Shown: piece after piece, positions 7,232 through 15,556 of the stretch
Position numbering within the stretch: position 1 is the first letter of the stretch
How the letters are laid out: each line of letters opens with the position of its first letter
From: Aestuariimicrobium sp. p3-SID1156
GTDB taxonomy: Bacteria; Actinomycetota; Actinomycetes; Propionibacteriales; Propionibacteriaceae
DNA: 64,000 bases
Assembly (NCBI RefSeq): GCF_025144225.1
Contig: NZ_JALXXB010000006.1
Span: 69,256-133,255 of the forward strand
Reading direction: 5' to 3'
Program-made: the position numbers and the translations under genes
Notes under the pieces: generated by a model
The model's input: only the letters and a program-made list of their open reading frames with translations
The model's database searches: none
What the model was told of the DNA's origin: nothing

Positions 7232-9298
7232 TCAGAGAACCCCGCGGGCGACCTCCACGACGCGGTCGACGGTGAACCCGAGCTCCTCGAACATGACCTC
7301 ACCCGAGGCCGAGGCGCCGAAGGTCTCGATCGACACCGAGGCACCGGCAGGGCCGACGTAGCGAGACCAGCCCATGGAGATGCCGGCCTCGACCGAGACG
7401 CGGGCAGTCACGGAGGCGGGCAGCACCGACTCGCGGTAGTCGTCGTCCTGGGTGTCGAACCACTCCTGGCAGGGCATGGAGACCACGCGGGTCGGGGTGC
7501 CCTCCTCCTCCAGCTTCTTGGCGGCGCCCAGGGCGAGCTGGACCTCCGAGCCGGTGGCAATCAGGATCAGCTTCGGCTCGGCCGAGGCCTCCTTGAGCAC
7601 GTAGGCACCGCGGCCCACCTCGCTGGCCGGGGCGAGACCCTCGGCCTCACGATCGAAGATCGGAAGGTCCTGGCGCGAGAGCACCAAGCCGGCCGGGTGG
7701 TCGATCCGCTTGAGGATCTCATGCCAGGCCGCCGCCGTTTCGTTGGCGTCGGCAGGGCGCACGATGTCCAGGCCGGGGATGGCGCGGTAGGCAGCCAGGT
7801 GCTCGATGGGCTGGTGGGTGGGTCCGTCCTCGCCGACGCCGACCGAGTCATGGGTCCAGACGAAGATGCTGGGCAACTCCATCAGGGCCGCCAGACGTAC
7901 CGGCGGGCGCATGTAGTCGGCAAAAACGAAGAAGGTGGCACCGTAACAGCGGGTCAGCCCCGAGAGGTTGATGCCATTGACGATGCCGCCCATGGCGTGC
8001 TCGCGGATGCCGAAGTGCAGCGTGCGCCCGTACGGGTTGCCGGCGAACTCCTGGCTGCTGCGCTCCACCGGCATGAAGGAGGGCTCGCCCTTCATCGTGG
8101 TGTTGTTCGACCCGGCCAGGTCTGCCGATCCACCCCACAGCTCGGGCAGCTGCCCGGCAAGCTTGCTGAGCACCTCACCGGAGGCCTTGCGGGTGGACAT
8201 CTTCTCGGCGTCGAAGCTCGGCAGCTCGAGGTCAGCCGGCAGCTCGCGCTTCGAAACACGGTCCAGGAGGGCCGCGCCCTCGGGATTGGCGGTGCGCCAG
8301 GCCTCGTACTTCAGGTCCCACTCGGCGCGCTGCCGCTTACCGTTTTCAGCGGCCTGCGCCCGGGCATGGTCAACGGCCGACTGGTCGACGGCGAAGGGCT
8401 CGTCCTCGAAGCCGAGGACCTTCTTCAAGCCGCTGATCTCGTCCTTGCCCAGCTTGGAACCGTGGACGGAATGGTTGCCCTGCAAGGTCGGCAGCGGCCA
8501 GCCGATGACGGTGGTGACCTTGATGAAGGAGGGCTTGTCGGTGACCTTCTTGGCCTCCTCGATGGCATCCCAGAGAGCCTGGACGTTCTCCTCGTAACCG
8601 GTGCCGCCCTGGGTGAAGTCGACGTGCGCGGTGTGCCAGCCGTAGGCGTCATAGCGGGCCTGGACGTCCTCGGAGAAGGCGATCTTGGTGTCGCCCTCAA
8701 TCGAGATCCGGTTGTCGTCGTAGAACAGGATCAGGTTGCCCAGGTTCTGGGTGGCCGCCAGCGAGCTGGCCTCGGAGGCGACGCCCTCCTGCATGCAGCC
8801 GTCGCCGGCAATGCAGTAGACGAAACGGTCGAAGGGGCTCTCCCCTGCCGCAGCGTCCGGGTCGAAGAGGCCGCGCTCCTTGCGGGCAGCCATCGCCATG
8901 CCCACGGCATTCGAGACACCCGCGCCCAGCGGGCCGGTGGTGCACTCGATGAACTCGGTGTGGTGGTACTCCGGGTGGCCCGGGGTCTTCGACCCCCAGG
9001 TGCGCAGCGCCTTCAGGTCGTCCAGTTCGAGGCCGCAGCCGGCGAGGTAGAGCTGGGTGTACTGGGTCAGCGAGGAGTGCCCGGCCGACAGCACAAACCG
9101 GTCGCGTCCCAGCCACAGGCTGTCGCTGGGGTCGGTCTTCATGACCTTCTGGTAGAGCAGGTAGGCCAGCGGGGCCAGCGAGATGGCGGTGCCGGGGTGG
9201 CCGTTGCCGACCTTCTCCACGGCGTCAGCGGCCAGGATGCGGGCAGTGTCGACGGCACGTTGGTCGAGCTCGCTCCACTCAAGTTTGGTGTCAGTCAT
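7232..9298 (-). CDS. tkt: Transketolase
   Basis: 688-residue thiamine-diphosphate enzyme moving two-carbon units between ketose and aldose phosphates in the pentose phosphate pathway. Visible family features: GNGHPGTAISLAPLAYLLYQ near the N-terminus, the ThDP motif GDGCMQEGVASEASSLAATQNLGN, and the pyrimidine domain HDSVGVGEDGPTHQPIEHLA. ATG at 9298 has GAGAGGA upstream; the open frame reaches further but with arginine-rich sequence. It lies 116 bp downstream of the FGGY kinase gene; one of its substrates, erythrose 4-phosphate, is the expected end product of erythritol breakdown. Confidence 0.97.
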   Translation of the reverse strand: MTDTKLEWSELDQRAVDTARILAADAVEKVGNGHPGTAISLAPLAYLLYQKVMKTDPSDSLWLGRDRFVLSAGHSSLTQYTQLYLAGCGLELDDLKALRTWGSKTPGHPEYHHTEFIECTTGPLGAGVSNAVGMAMAARKERGLFDPDAAAGESPFDRFVYCIAGDGCMQEGVASEASSLAATQNLGNLILFYDDNRISIEGDTKIAFSEDVQARYDAYGWHTAHVDFTQGGTGYEENVQALWDAIEEAKKVTDKPSFIKVTTVIGWPLPTLQGNHSVHGSKLGKDEISGLKKVLGFEDEPFAVDQSAVDHARAQAAENGKRQRAEWDLKYEAWRTANPEGAALLDRVSKRELPADLELPSFDAEKMSTRKASGEVLSKLAGQLPELWGGSADLAGSNNTTMKGEPSFMPVERSSQEFAGNPYGRTLHFGIREHAMGGIVNGINLSGLTRCYGATFFVFADYMRPPVRLAALMELPSIFVWTHDSVGVGEDGPTHQPIEHLAAYRAIPGLDIVRPADANETAAAWHEILKRIDHPAGLVLSRQDLPIFDREAEGLAPASEVGRGAYVLKEASAEPKLILIATGSEVQLALGAAKKLEEEGTPTRVVSMPCQEWFDTQDDDYRESVLPASVTARVSVEAGISMGWSRYVGPAGASVSIETFGASASGEVMFEELGFTVDRVVEVARGVL

Positions 9299-9414
9299 CA
9301 GGTTTCCTCTCGTGAGCCTCGGCGCGGGACGCCTACTGCTCCATCGTGTCATCTTTGCCCGCCGCCCCGGGCGCCCCCGTCAGTTCTCCCGGGGACGCCC
9401 GGAGTCGGTCACGG

Positions 9415-10986
9415 CTACTTCTTCGCCTCGTGGTCGACCAGGCCGTGGGTCAGGTCCTGCATCTTCGGGTAGGCCTCGCAGTACTTGTCCACGTAGAACT
9501 GGTACTCCTCGTGCACGTCCTGACGGGGCTCCAGGGTCATGCGGGTGTGGACCATGTTGTCGGCGGCCTCCTTGATGTCGGAGTACACGCCTGCGCCCAC
9601 GGCGGCGAGCATGCAGGCGCCGAGTACCACGGCGTCCCCGACCTCGGTCAGGGTGATCGGCACCCCGGTGACGTCGGAATGCATCTGCATCCAGTCACGG
9701 CTCTTGGTGGAGCCGCCGCAAGCGACGATCTCCTTGGCCTCGAAGCCCTGGTCGGCCATCACCCGCAGGTTGTGGGCGGTGCCGTAGCAGACGCCCTCCT
9801 GGATGGCGCGGTAGATGTGTTCGGGGCCATGGTGCAGGGACAGGCCCCAGAACATCCCACGCGCCTTGGAGTCGGTGTAGGGGGTGCGATTGCCCTGGAA
9901 GTACTCGTTGACGATCAGGCCGTCGGCACCCGGGGGAAGGTCCTTGGAGCGGGCATTGAGGATGTCGTAGACATTCATCCCGGTCCGCTCGCAGGCATCC
10001 ACGAGATCGCGGGCGAAGTTGTCCTTGAACCACTTCAGCACCGAGCCGGTGGAGACCTGGCCGCCTTCGACGGTGTACTGGCCCTTGACCACCGAGTCGG
10101 TAAAGGCGCCAAAGAAACCCTGGCCGTGAATCGCTTTGTCGGACTGGCCCGAGAGCACGTGCGAGGAGCCGGTGATGAGCGCCAGCTTGCCGGGAGTGAC
10201 CACGCCGAGTCCGATCTGGCCGGCCCAGGCGTCTGCAGGCCCCTGCGCGACCGGAATGCCGGGCTTCAGGCCGAGCTTGGTGGCAGCGCGGGTGCTCAGC
10301 GTCCCGATCTGGTCGCCCAGGTCGACGACTCGCTCGGGGATCTTGTCGAACACGTCCCCGCAGCCGATGTGCTCATAGAAGTCGACCGGCCAGCCGCCGT
10401 GGTCGCGGTTGTGGAACATGCGCTCTGCGGCGGAGTTGATGTTGACGGTCCACTCACCGGTCAGCTGATAGCCGACCCAGTCGGGGGCGTCGATGAGGCG
10501 GAAGGCCTTCTGGTAGGTCTCGGGTTCGTTCTCCTTGAGCCAAGCGGCCTTGAAGGGGTACCACTCGGCAGTGGCCGGGGCGGTGCCACCCCCGTTGTAG
10601 AGCCGGGCCACGGAATCGGAGCTGTTGGCGCGGGCAGCCTGCTCGGTGGCGCGCACGTCCATCCACATGATGGCCGGACGCAACGCATCGCCGTTCTGGT
10701 TGAGCGCGCAGACCGTCATGGTGGTGGCATCGAAGGAGATGCCCAGGATCGAGGCCGGCGAGATGCGCGCATTCTCCAGGGCCTTGTGGCTGGAGGCCTG
10801 CAGACACTGCATCCACTCGACCGGGTCCTGCTCGGCCCAGCCACCGCGCGGGTGGGTGGTCTTGTAGGGGGTGGCCGCAAAGGTCACGGGGGTCCCCCTG
10901 GTGTCAAAGATGGCGACTCGGACGCTCTCGGTACCGAAGTCGATGCCCATCAGGTAGCCGTCATTGCCGGCGATGGTGTTCGACAT
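9415..10986 (-). CDS. FGGY-family carbohydrate/polyol kinase
   Basis: 523-residue kinase with the two-domain actin-like FGGY fold. The N-terminus reads LMGIDFGTESVRVAIFDTRG (phosphate-1 motif). Mid-protein there is the catalytic-Asp segment QGPADAWAGQIGLG and then the C-terminal signature region EIVACGGSTKSRDWMQMHSD. The ribulokinase-like N-terminus (GTESVR) is shared with ribulokinases and erythritol kinases of this family. Neighbours (HAD phosphatase, RpiB paralogue, DeoR upstream, transketolase downstream) suggest phosphorylation of a polyol or ketose as first catabolic step. ATG start with AAAGG nine bases upstream. Substrate is inference. Confidence 0.88.
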   Translation of the reverse strand: MSNTIAGNDGYLMGIDFGTESVRVAIFDTRGTPVTFAATPYKTTHPRGGWAEQDPVEWMQCLQASSHKALENARISPASILGISFDATTMTVCALNQNGDALRPAIMWMDVRATEQAARANSSDSVARLYNGGGTAPATAEWYPFKAAWLKENEPETYQKAFRLIDAPDWVGYQLTGEWTVNINSAAERMFHNRDHGGWPVDFYEHIGCGDVFDKIPERVVDLGDQIGTLSTRAATKLGLKPGIPVAQGPADAWAGQIGLGVVTPGKLALITGSSHVLSGQSDKAIHGQGFFGAFTDSVVKGQYTVEGGQVSTGSVLKWFKDNFARDLVDACERTGMNVYDILNARSKDLPPGADGLIVNEYFQGNRTPYTDSKARGMFWGLSLHHGPEHIYRAIQEGVCYGTAHNLRVMADQGFEAKEIVACGGSTKSRDWMQMHSDVTGVPITLTEVGDAVVLGACMLAAVGAGVYSDIKEAADNMVHTRMTLEPRQDVHEEYQFYVDKYCEAYPKMQDLTHGLVDHEAKK

Positions 10987-11057
10987 TGAACATGCCTTTC
11001 AACTATCAGGACACTCCCCTGCCCGGGCGGCAGGGAAGCTGGGTACTGCTGGTTGAC

Positions 11058-11942
11058 CTACTGGTCGTTGTCCTCGGTCCAGCCGAGTTCGTCCCAGATG
11101 GCCTGGGGGATGAGTCGATCGATGCGATCGAGCACGTAGGTGGGCTGCTCCTCGGTGGGCAGCGCCTCAGACTCCTCCTGCGTGGAGTCCCCTGTCAGGA
11201 CCAGGGCCGACGCCATGCCTCCGTCGACCGCCATCTTGATGTCGGTGCCCAGCCGGTCACCGACCATGACCGCGCGAGCCGGTTCGACACCGAAGCCACG
11301 GAGGGCCTCCTCGACCATGATCGGGTCGGGCTTGCCGAAGTTGGCTTGGCACGTCACCCCGGTACAGGCCTCGATGGCGGCGACGATCGCCGCACAGTCG
11401 GGCTCGCCGCGTCCGCCCGGGAAGGGGCAGTAACGGTCGGGATTGGTCTGGACCAGGATTGCCCGCTTGTGGAACCACAGCGCGTCGAAGGCGATCTGCA
11501 GCTTGCGGTAGTCGAAGGTACGGTCGTAGGAGGCGATGACGATGTCGATCTTCTCCGGGTCCTCGCTGAGCTCGAAGCCCTCGTTGACCAGGTAGTCACA
11601 CAGCGGCTTCTCGGCGATCGGGAAGAGGACGGCGTCCGGGTGGTGCTCCTTCAGCCAGCCGGCGGTGGTCACCACCGTGTTGGCGATGTCCTGGACGTCG
11701 GTGGGCAGGCCCAGCTTCGCCAGCTTCTCGCTGTACTGGTGGGGGTCCTTGGTCGGGTTGTTCGAAAGGAACCGGACACCGATGTCGCGGCGCCGCAGCT
11801 CACCGAGCATCCGGGTCACGCCGGGAAGCAGGTGGTCGCCCAGGTAGATGGTGCCGTCCATGTCGAAGACATAGGCGTCGTAGAGCTTCTCGGGCAGGCG
11901 CAGGCCTGCGGCGGACTGTGCCCCCATTGGCTGCTCACCCAC
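11058..11942 (-). CDS. HAD-IIA family phosphatase (NagD/AraL-like)
   Basis: 294 residues with haloacid-dehalogenase motifs: motif I YVFDMDGTIYLGD (nucleophile Asp), motif II FLSNNPTKD, the lysine of GKPDPIMVEEAL, and motif IV MVGDRLGTDIKMA. The cap position fits subfamily IIA, which includes NagD and AraL sugar-phosphate phosphatases. It begins 4 bp after the rpiB-like stop codon (GTG start; an ATG five codons in is an alternative), so it is translated with it. Probable role: relieving sugar-phosphate accumulation or removing side products of the kinase pathway. Confidence 0.87.
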   Translation of the reverse strand: MGEQPMGAQSAAGLRLPEKLYDAYVFDMDGTIYLGDHLLPGVTRMLGELRRRDIGVRFLSNNPTKDPHQYSEKLAKLGLPTDVQDIANTVVTTAGWLKEHHPDAVLFPIAEKPLCDYLVNEGFELSEDPEKIDIVIASYDRTFDYRKLQIAFDALWFHKRAILVQTNPDRYCPFPGGRGEPDCAAIVAAIEACTGVTCQANFGKPDPIMVEEALRGFGVEPARAVMVGDRLGTDIKMAVDGGMASALVLTGDSTQEESEALPTEEQPTYVLDRIDRLIPQAIWDELGWTEDNDQ

Positions 11943-11945
11943 GGA

Positions 11946-12404
11946 TCAGCCCTGGGGCTCGTAGCTGCAGATGGCGTCCACCTTGGCGGCCGAGGGAGAG
12001 CTCTGGTCGAAGGTGTAGTTGAAGAACTCCTTGGCCAGTCGGCGGGCCAGTTCGACGCCGATCACGCGCTGGCCCATGGTGAGCACCTGGGCATTGTTCG
12101 ACAGCACCAGTCGCTCCACGGAGAAGGAGTCATGCGCCACGGAGGCACGGATGCCCGGCACCTTGTTGGCGGCGATGGCAACACCCATGCCGGTGCCACA
12201 GATGAAGATGCCGCGATCAGCCTCCCCATCGGCGATCTTGCGGGCACCCGCCACGGCGGGGTGGGCATAGGCGGTGTCGTCACCGGCCTCGACGCCGACA
12301 TCGATCACCTCGTCGATGCGGTCGTCCTTCTCGAGATCGGCCTTGATCTTGTCGCGGTACTCAACTCCTGCGATGTCGCAGGCGAGGACAACTCGGAAAC
12401 CCAT
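11946..12404 (-). CDS. RpiB/LacAB-family isomerase, probably a tetrulose-phosphate isomerase
   Basis: 152-residue aldose-ketose isomerase of the RpiB family. The catalytic Cys is present in FICGTGMGVAIAANKVPGIRA. The CDHAG motif of RpiB is here CDIAG, and the HND segment that carries the ring-opening His (His99 in E. coli) is here SNNAQ, so both histidines are missing. A furanose-opening function is therefore unlikely, and an open-chain substrate such as erythrulose 4-phosphate fits better (inference). ATG at 12404 with CTGGAG upstream gives a normal family length; the longer frame adds a non-conserved 18 residues. Confidence 0.85.
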   Translation of the reverse strand: MGFRVVLACDIAGVEYRDKIKADLEKDDRIDEVIDVGVEAGDDTAYAHPAVAGARKIADGEADRGIFICGTGMGVAIAANKVPGIRASVAHDSFSVERLVLSNNAQVLTMGQRVIGVELARRLAKEFFNYTFDQSSPSAAKVDAICSYEPQG

Positions 12405-12492
12405 GATGCGCTCCAGTTCCCAGAAGGGCGCAACAGCCCTCACTGGCCGATGCACCACCTCTGACGTGTGACTCTAGAGTAACACCACGGAC

Positions 12493-12525
12493 TTGAAAAT
12501 GAACAGGGTTAGCGTGAAATTTTCA
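12493..12525. promoter_or_regulatory. Candidate DeoR operators upstream of the rpiB-HAD-kinase operon
   Basis: Two AT-rich elements stand out in GC-rich DNA: TTGAAAATGAAC at 12493-12504 and the perfect palindrome TGAAATTTTCA at 12515-12525. Both contain the TGAAA/TTTCA half-site seen in many DeoR-family operators. They lie between the deoR stop codon and the rpiB start, where the leftward operon promoter must be. Confidence 0.5.
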
Positions 12526-13374
12526 GGATGTCGGTTCACTGACCACGACGCGCTGGCTGTACTCGCGCAGCATCGCCAAGTCCTTCTCCCCGATGTGGTG
12601 GTCCACCAGGACGGTGTCGAACTCCTTCAGCTCCGCGAAGGCGTGCAGGGCTCGGCGATTGAACTTGGTGTGGTCCAGCATCAAGATCTTGTGTCGCCCG
12701 GCCCGCAGCATCGCCCGCTTGACCTCGACCACGTCCTGGTAGGGGTGGTACACGACACCCTCCTCCAGGCCGGACGCGGACAGGATGCAGTAGTCGGCAC
12801 GAATCGTGGCCAGCATCGCCAGGGCGCTGGGGCCCAGCATCGCCTCGGCCCAGGGCTGGTACTCCCCTCCCGTGAGCAGCAGCTTCACGTCGGGACGCGC
12901 GGAGCATTCGCGTGCCACCAGCAGTGAATTCGTGATCACCGTGAGCGGGGTGACATCGACCAACGCGCGCAGCACCCAGGCCGCCGAGGTCGAGTCGTCG
13001 AGCACGATCGATGACCCGGGAGCGATGTGCTCGCGGATGTGGGAGGCCATCTCGGACTTGGCCTCCGTATTGGTCGCCAACCGGAAGCTGGCCCCAGCCT
13101 CGTGCAGCCCCGAGGCGAGCGCGGAGACCTTGCCGCGCTGGCGGGTCAGGACACCGGCCTCCTCCAGCGCGGCGATGTCGCGGTAGAGGGTCATCAGGGA
13201 GACGCCGATCTCGCGGACGAGTTCGTCCATGGTGACCGACCCGCGGCGGAAGACGATGTCGGCGATCAGGTGGCGTCGCGCGGTCTGGCCCGACGCCGTC
13301 GGTGCGGTCGGTGGGGCGGCCTCCTCGCCCGAGGATCCGGACCCAATTCCTGCTCCCTCATCACTGCCTGCCAT
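12523..13374 (-). CDS. DeoR-family transcriptional regulator
   Basis: 283-residue DeoR-type repressor. The helix-turn-helix is near residues 30-70 (GSVTMDELVREIGVSLMTLYRDI), after a Ser/Pro/Ala-rich N-terminal tail. The C-terminal sugar-phosphate sensor domain shows LLTGGEYQPWAEAMLGPSAL and ILSASGLEEGVVYHPYQD, both family-typical. ATG at 13374 is chosen because further extension collides with the divergent acetyltransferase gene. It is directly upstream of the rpiB-HAD-FGGY genes on the same strand and probably controls them through the AT-rich sites just downstream of its stop. Confidence 0.88.
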   Translation of the reverse strand: MAGSDEGAGIGSGSSGEEAAPPTAPTASGQTARRHLIADIVFRRGSVTMDELVREIGVSLMTLYRDIAALEEAGVLTRQRGKVSALASGLHEAGASFRLATNTEAKSEMASHIREHIAPGSSIVLDDSTSAAWVLRALVDVTPLTVITNSLLVARECSARPDVKLLLTGGEYQPWAEAMLGPSALAMLATIRADYCILSASGLEEGVVYHPYQDVVEVKRAMLRAGRHKILMLDHTKFNRRALHAFAELKEFDTVLVDHHIGEKDLAMLREYSQRVVVSEPTS

Positions 13375-13518
13375 GAGCAGGATTCTAGACCCGGGTGCCG
13401 CCAGGGCAGACGTCGGTCCTTCTGTTCCGGCAGGATCAGGGCAGACGGAGAGCGGAGGTTCAGCACGACGCTGGAGTGCCGGTTCCACGGCGCAGGGCAA
13501 GGAAGTAGTCTGCACGCC

Positions 13519-14049
13519 ATGTCCCCCATCATCCGAGCGGCGACCACCGACGACCTGCCCGCCATCACGGCGATCTACAACACGGCCGGGGTCGCGACCA
13601 CCGCCAGTTATGACCTCTCCCCCGTGACCGTCGCCGACCGGGCGGCCTGGCTGCAGGCCAAGCAGCGGCGTCGCTTCCCCGTCCTGGTCGCCACCGAGAT
13701 GGACTCCCACGGCGACCAGCAGGTGGTGGGGTTTGCCTCCTATGGCCCGTTCCGGGACAAGGCGGGCTACGACTTCACCGTGGAACATTCGGTCTACGTC
13801 AGCACCGAGCATCGCGCGATGGGCGTGGGGCGCATGCTGATGAGTGCGTTGGTCGACCATGCCCGCGGGCAGGGCATCCATGCCATGGTCGGGGTCCTGG
13901 ACGCCGGCAATGAAGCATCGATCGCCTTCCACGAGAAGCTCGGGTTCACCGAATCGGGACGCCTGCACGAGGTGGGCCGCAAGTTCGGCACCTGGCTGGA
14001 CGTCGTGCTGATGACCATGACCTTCCCCGACACCAGCCCCCAGCGATGA
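13519..14049 (+). CDS. GNAT N-acetyltransferase, phosphinothricin-acetyltransferase-like
   Basis: 176-residue GNAT acetyltransferase. The N-terminus IIRAATTDDLPAITAIYN, the FASYGPFRDKAGYDFTVEHSVYV segment and the acetyl-CoA loop HRAMGVGRMLM are the pattern of the phosphinothricin/methionine-sulfoximine acetyltransferase group. It would acetylate an amino group on a small amino-acid-like compound. Its stop overlaps the start of the next gene (ATGA), so the two are translationally coupled. The real substrate is unknown. Confidence 0.85.
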   Translation: MSPIIRAATTDDLPAITAIYNTAGVATTASYDLSPVTVADRAAWLQAKQRRRFPVLVATEMDSHGDQQVVGFASYGPFRDKAGYDFTVEHSVYVSTEHRAMGVGRMLMSALVDHARGQGIHAMVGVLDAGNEASIAFHEKLGFTESGRLHEVGRKFGTWLDVVLMTMTFPDTSPQR

Positions 14050-14576
14050 CCACGCCCTGGCTGGTGCTCATCGACCTCCAGCGCGTCTTCTCCGACCCGG
14101 CCTCGACCTGGTGTGCCACCGGGTTCGAGGGAATCGTGCCGCCGGTGGAGCGATTGGCCGCCGAATACGCGGGCCGGGTCATCGTCACCCGCTGGCTGCC
14201 CGCACAGGATCGTGCGGGCTCCTGGGGCGCCTACTTCGAGCACTGGCCCTTCGCCGACCAGCCGGACGACAACCCCCTGTTCGACCTGGTCACGCCGGCG
14301 CGCGAACTGGTCCGTTCTGGCGCAGCGGTGCTGGTCGACGAGCGCACCTTCGGGAAGTTCGGCTCGCAGCTGCTCACCCTCACCGGGCCGAACCCGCATC
14401 TGGTGCTGGCCGGAGTGGCCACCGACTGCTGCGTCCTCTCGACGGCCCTGGCCGCCGCCGACTCCGGCGCGCTGGTCGAAGTGGCCGCTGAGGCCTGCGC
14501 CGGGTCGACGGTCGAGAACCACCGGAAGGCGCTGGACCTGATGGCCCTCTACGGACCCCAGATCGTGGTGCGCTGA
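14046..14576 (+). CDS. Isochorismatase-like cysteine hydrolase
   Basis: 176 residues of the isochorismatase/nicotinamidase fold. The catalytic triad is visible as Asp in LVLIDLQRVF, Lys in DERTFGKFGSQL, and Cys in VATDCCVLSTALAAAD. The family hydrolyses amides or vinyl ethers of small molecules. Coupled to the upstream acetyltransferase by ATGA overlap, which suggests a shared detoxification or turnover role (inference). Confidence 0.87.
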   Translation: MTTPWLVLIDLQRVFSDPASTWCATGFEGIVPPVERLAAEYAGRVIVTRWLPAQDRAGSWGAYFEHWPFADQPDDNPLFDLVTPARELVRSGAAVLVDERTFGKFGSQLLTLTGPNPHLVLAGVATDCCVLSTALAAADSGALVEVAAEACAGSTVENHRKALDLMALYGPQIVVR

Positions 14577-14614
14577 TCGGCTCGATGTGCCTTCCCTGGC
14601 TCCAGGGCGTAGAG

Positions 14615-14629
14615 TGATAACGGTTATCA
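14615..14629. promoter_or_regulatory. Zur-like operator
   Basis: TGATAACGGTTATCA is a perfect 7-1-7 palindrome 18 bp before the start of the metal-binding lipoprotein gene. Actinobacterial Zur sites have the same 7-1-7 architecture (TGAAAATNATTTTCA type), so zinc-dependent repression of the following ABC transporter is likely. Confidence 0.7.
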
Positions 14630-14647
14630 ACTCGTCTGGAGGGAAAC

Positions 14648-15556
14648 ATGAAGCACCTGTCGCGCCGTTCGCTCGGTGTGCTGACTCTCGGCGCTCTGGC
14701 ATCCACCGGCCTGGTCGCCTGCTCGAAGACCGAGGAGGGCGCCGGTTCAGGCGGCGCGGAGAACGGCAGCGCGCTGGAGGTCTTCGCGTCCACCTCGGTG
14801 TGGGGCTCGATCGCCAAGAATGTCGGCGGCGACCTGGTGACGGTCAGCTCCGCAGTGAACAACCCCGACCAGGACCCCCACGACTACGAGGCGACCGCCG
14901 AGGACAAGCTGAAGATCTCCCGCTCGAAGCTGGCGGTGATCAACGGTGGTGGCTACGACACGTGGGCCACGACGCTGCTGAACTCGGTGAGGACCAGGCC
15001 GGTCGTGGTGGACGCCTTCACCACCTCGGGCTTCAAGGACGGCGACAATGAACACATCTTCTACTCGCTGGACGCTGCGAGCAAGACCGCCGATGCCCTC
15101 GCCGCCGAGCTGTCGAAGATCGACTCCGGCAATGCGTCGAAGTATTCCCAGAACGCCAAGGCCCTCAACGCCAAGCTGGACGACCTGGAGGAGCGGGCCA
15201 AGAACTGGGGTGCCAAGAACCCGTCCGAGGGCGTGGTCAGCACCGAGTCGGTGGCCCAGTACCTGCTGCGCGACCTTGGCCTGAAGGACCTCACCCCGCC
15301 GGAGTACATCACCCAGTCCGAGTCCGAGGCCGGGCCCTCGGTCGCCACGGTCGAGAAGACCCGCCAGCTCATCGGCAAGCAGGCCACGGTGCTCATCGTC
15401 AACGGCCAGACCCAGGACGCGGTGTCCACGAAGCTCGTGGAGCAGGCAACGAAGACCAACGTCCGCATCGTCAAGGTCTATGAGACCTTCCCCGAGGGTG
15501 TGGACGACTACGTTGACTTCATGACCACGGCAGTCGACGCCATCACCGGCGCATGA
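14648..15556 (+). CDS. znuA: Zinc/manganese ABC transporter substrate-binding lipoprotein
   Basis: 302-residue cluster A-I metal-binding protein. A lipoprotein signal ends in TGLVACSKTEEG (lipobox Cys about residue 25). Family features include VFASTSVWGSIAKNVGGD, the NPDQDPHDYEATAEDKLKI segment with a metal-ligand His, and VVSTESVAQYLLRDLGL. It lacks the central His-rich loop of many ZnuA proteins. GGAGG lies 5 bp before the ATG. First gene of a three-gene operon with ATPase (4-bp overlap) and permease; the Zur-like palindrome upstream favours zinc over manganese. Confidence 0.9.
   Translation: MKHLSRRSLGVLTLGALASTGLVACSKTEEGAGSGGAENGSALEVFASTSVWGSIAKNVGGDLVTVSSAVNNPDQDPHDYEATAEDKLKISRSKLAVINGGGYDTWATTLLNSVRTRPVVVDAFTTSGFKDGDNEHIFYSLDAASKTADALAAELSKIDSGNASKYSQNAKALNAKLDDLEERAKNWGAKNPSEGVVSTESVAQYLLRDLGLKDLTPPEYITQSESEAGPSVATVEKTRQLIGKQATVLIVNGQTQDAVSTKLVEQATKTNVRIVKVYETFPEGVDDYVDFMTTAVDAITGA

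Noticed and set aside
12523..13968. A 481-residue DeoR protein
   Set aside because: The extra N-terminal part lies antisense to the acetyltransferase gene; the regulator family length fits the 13374 start.
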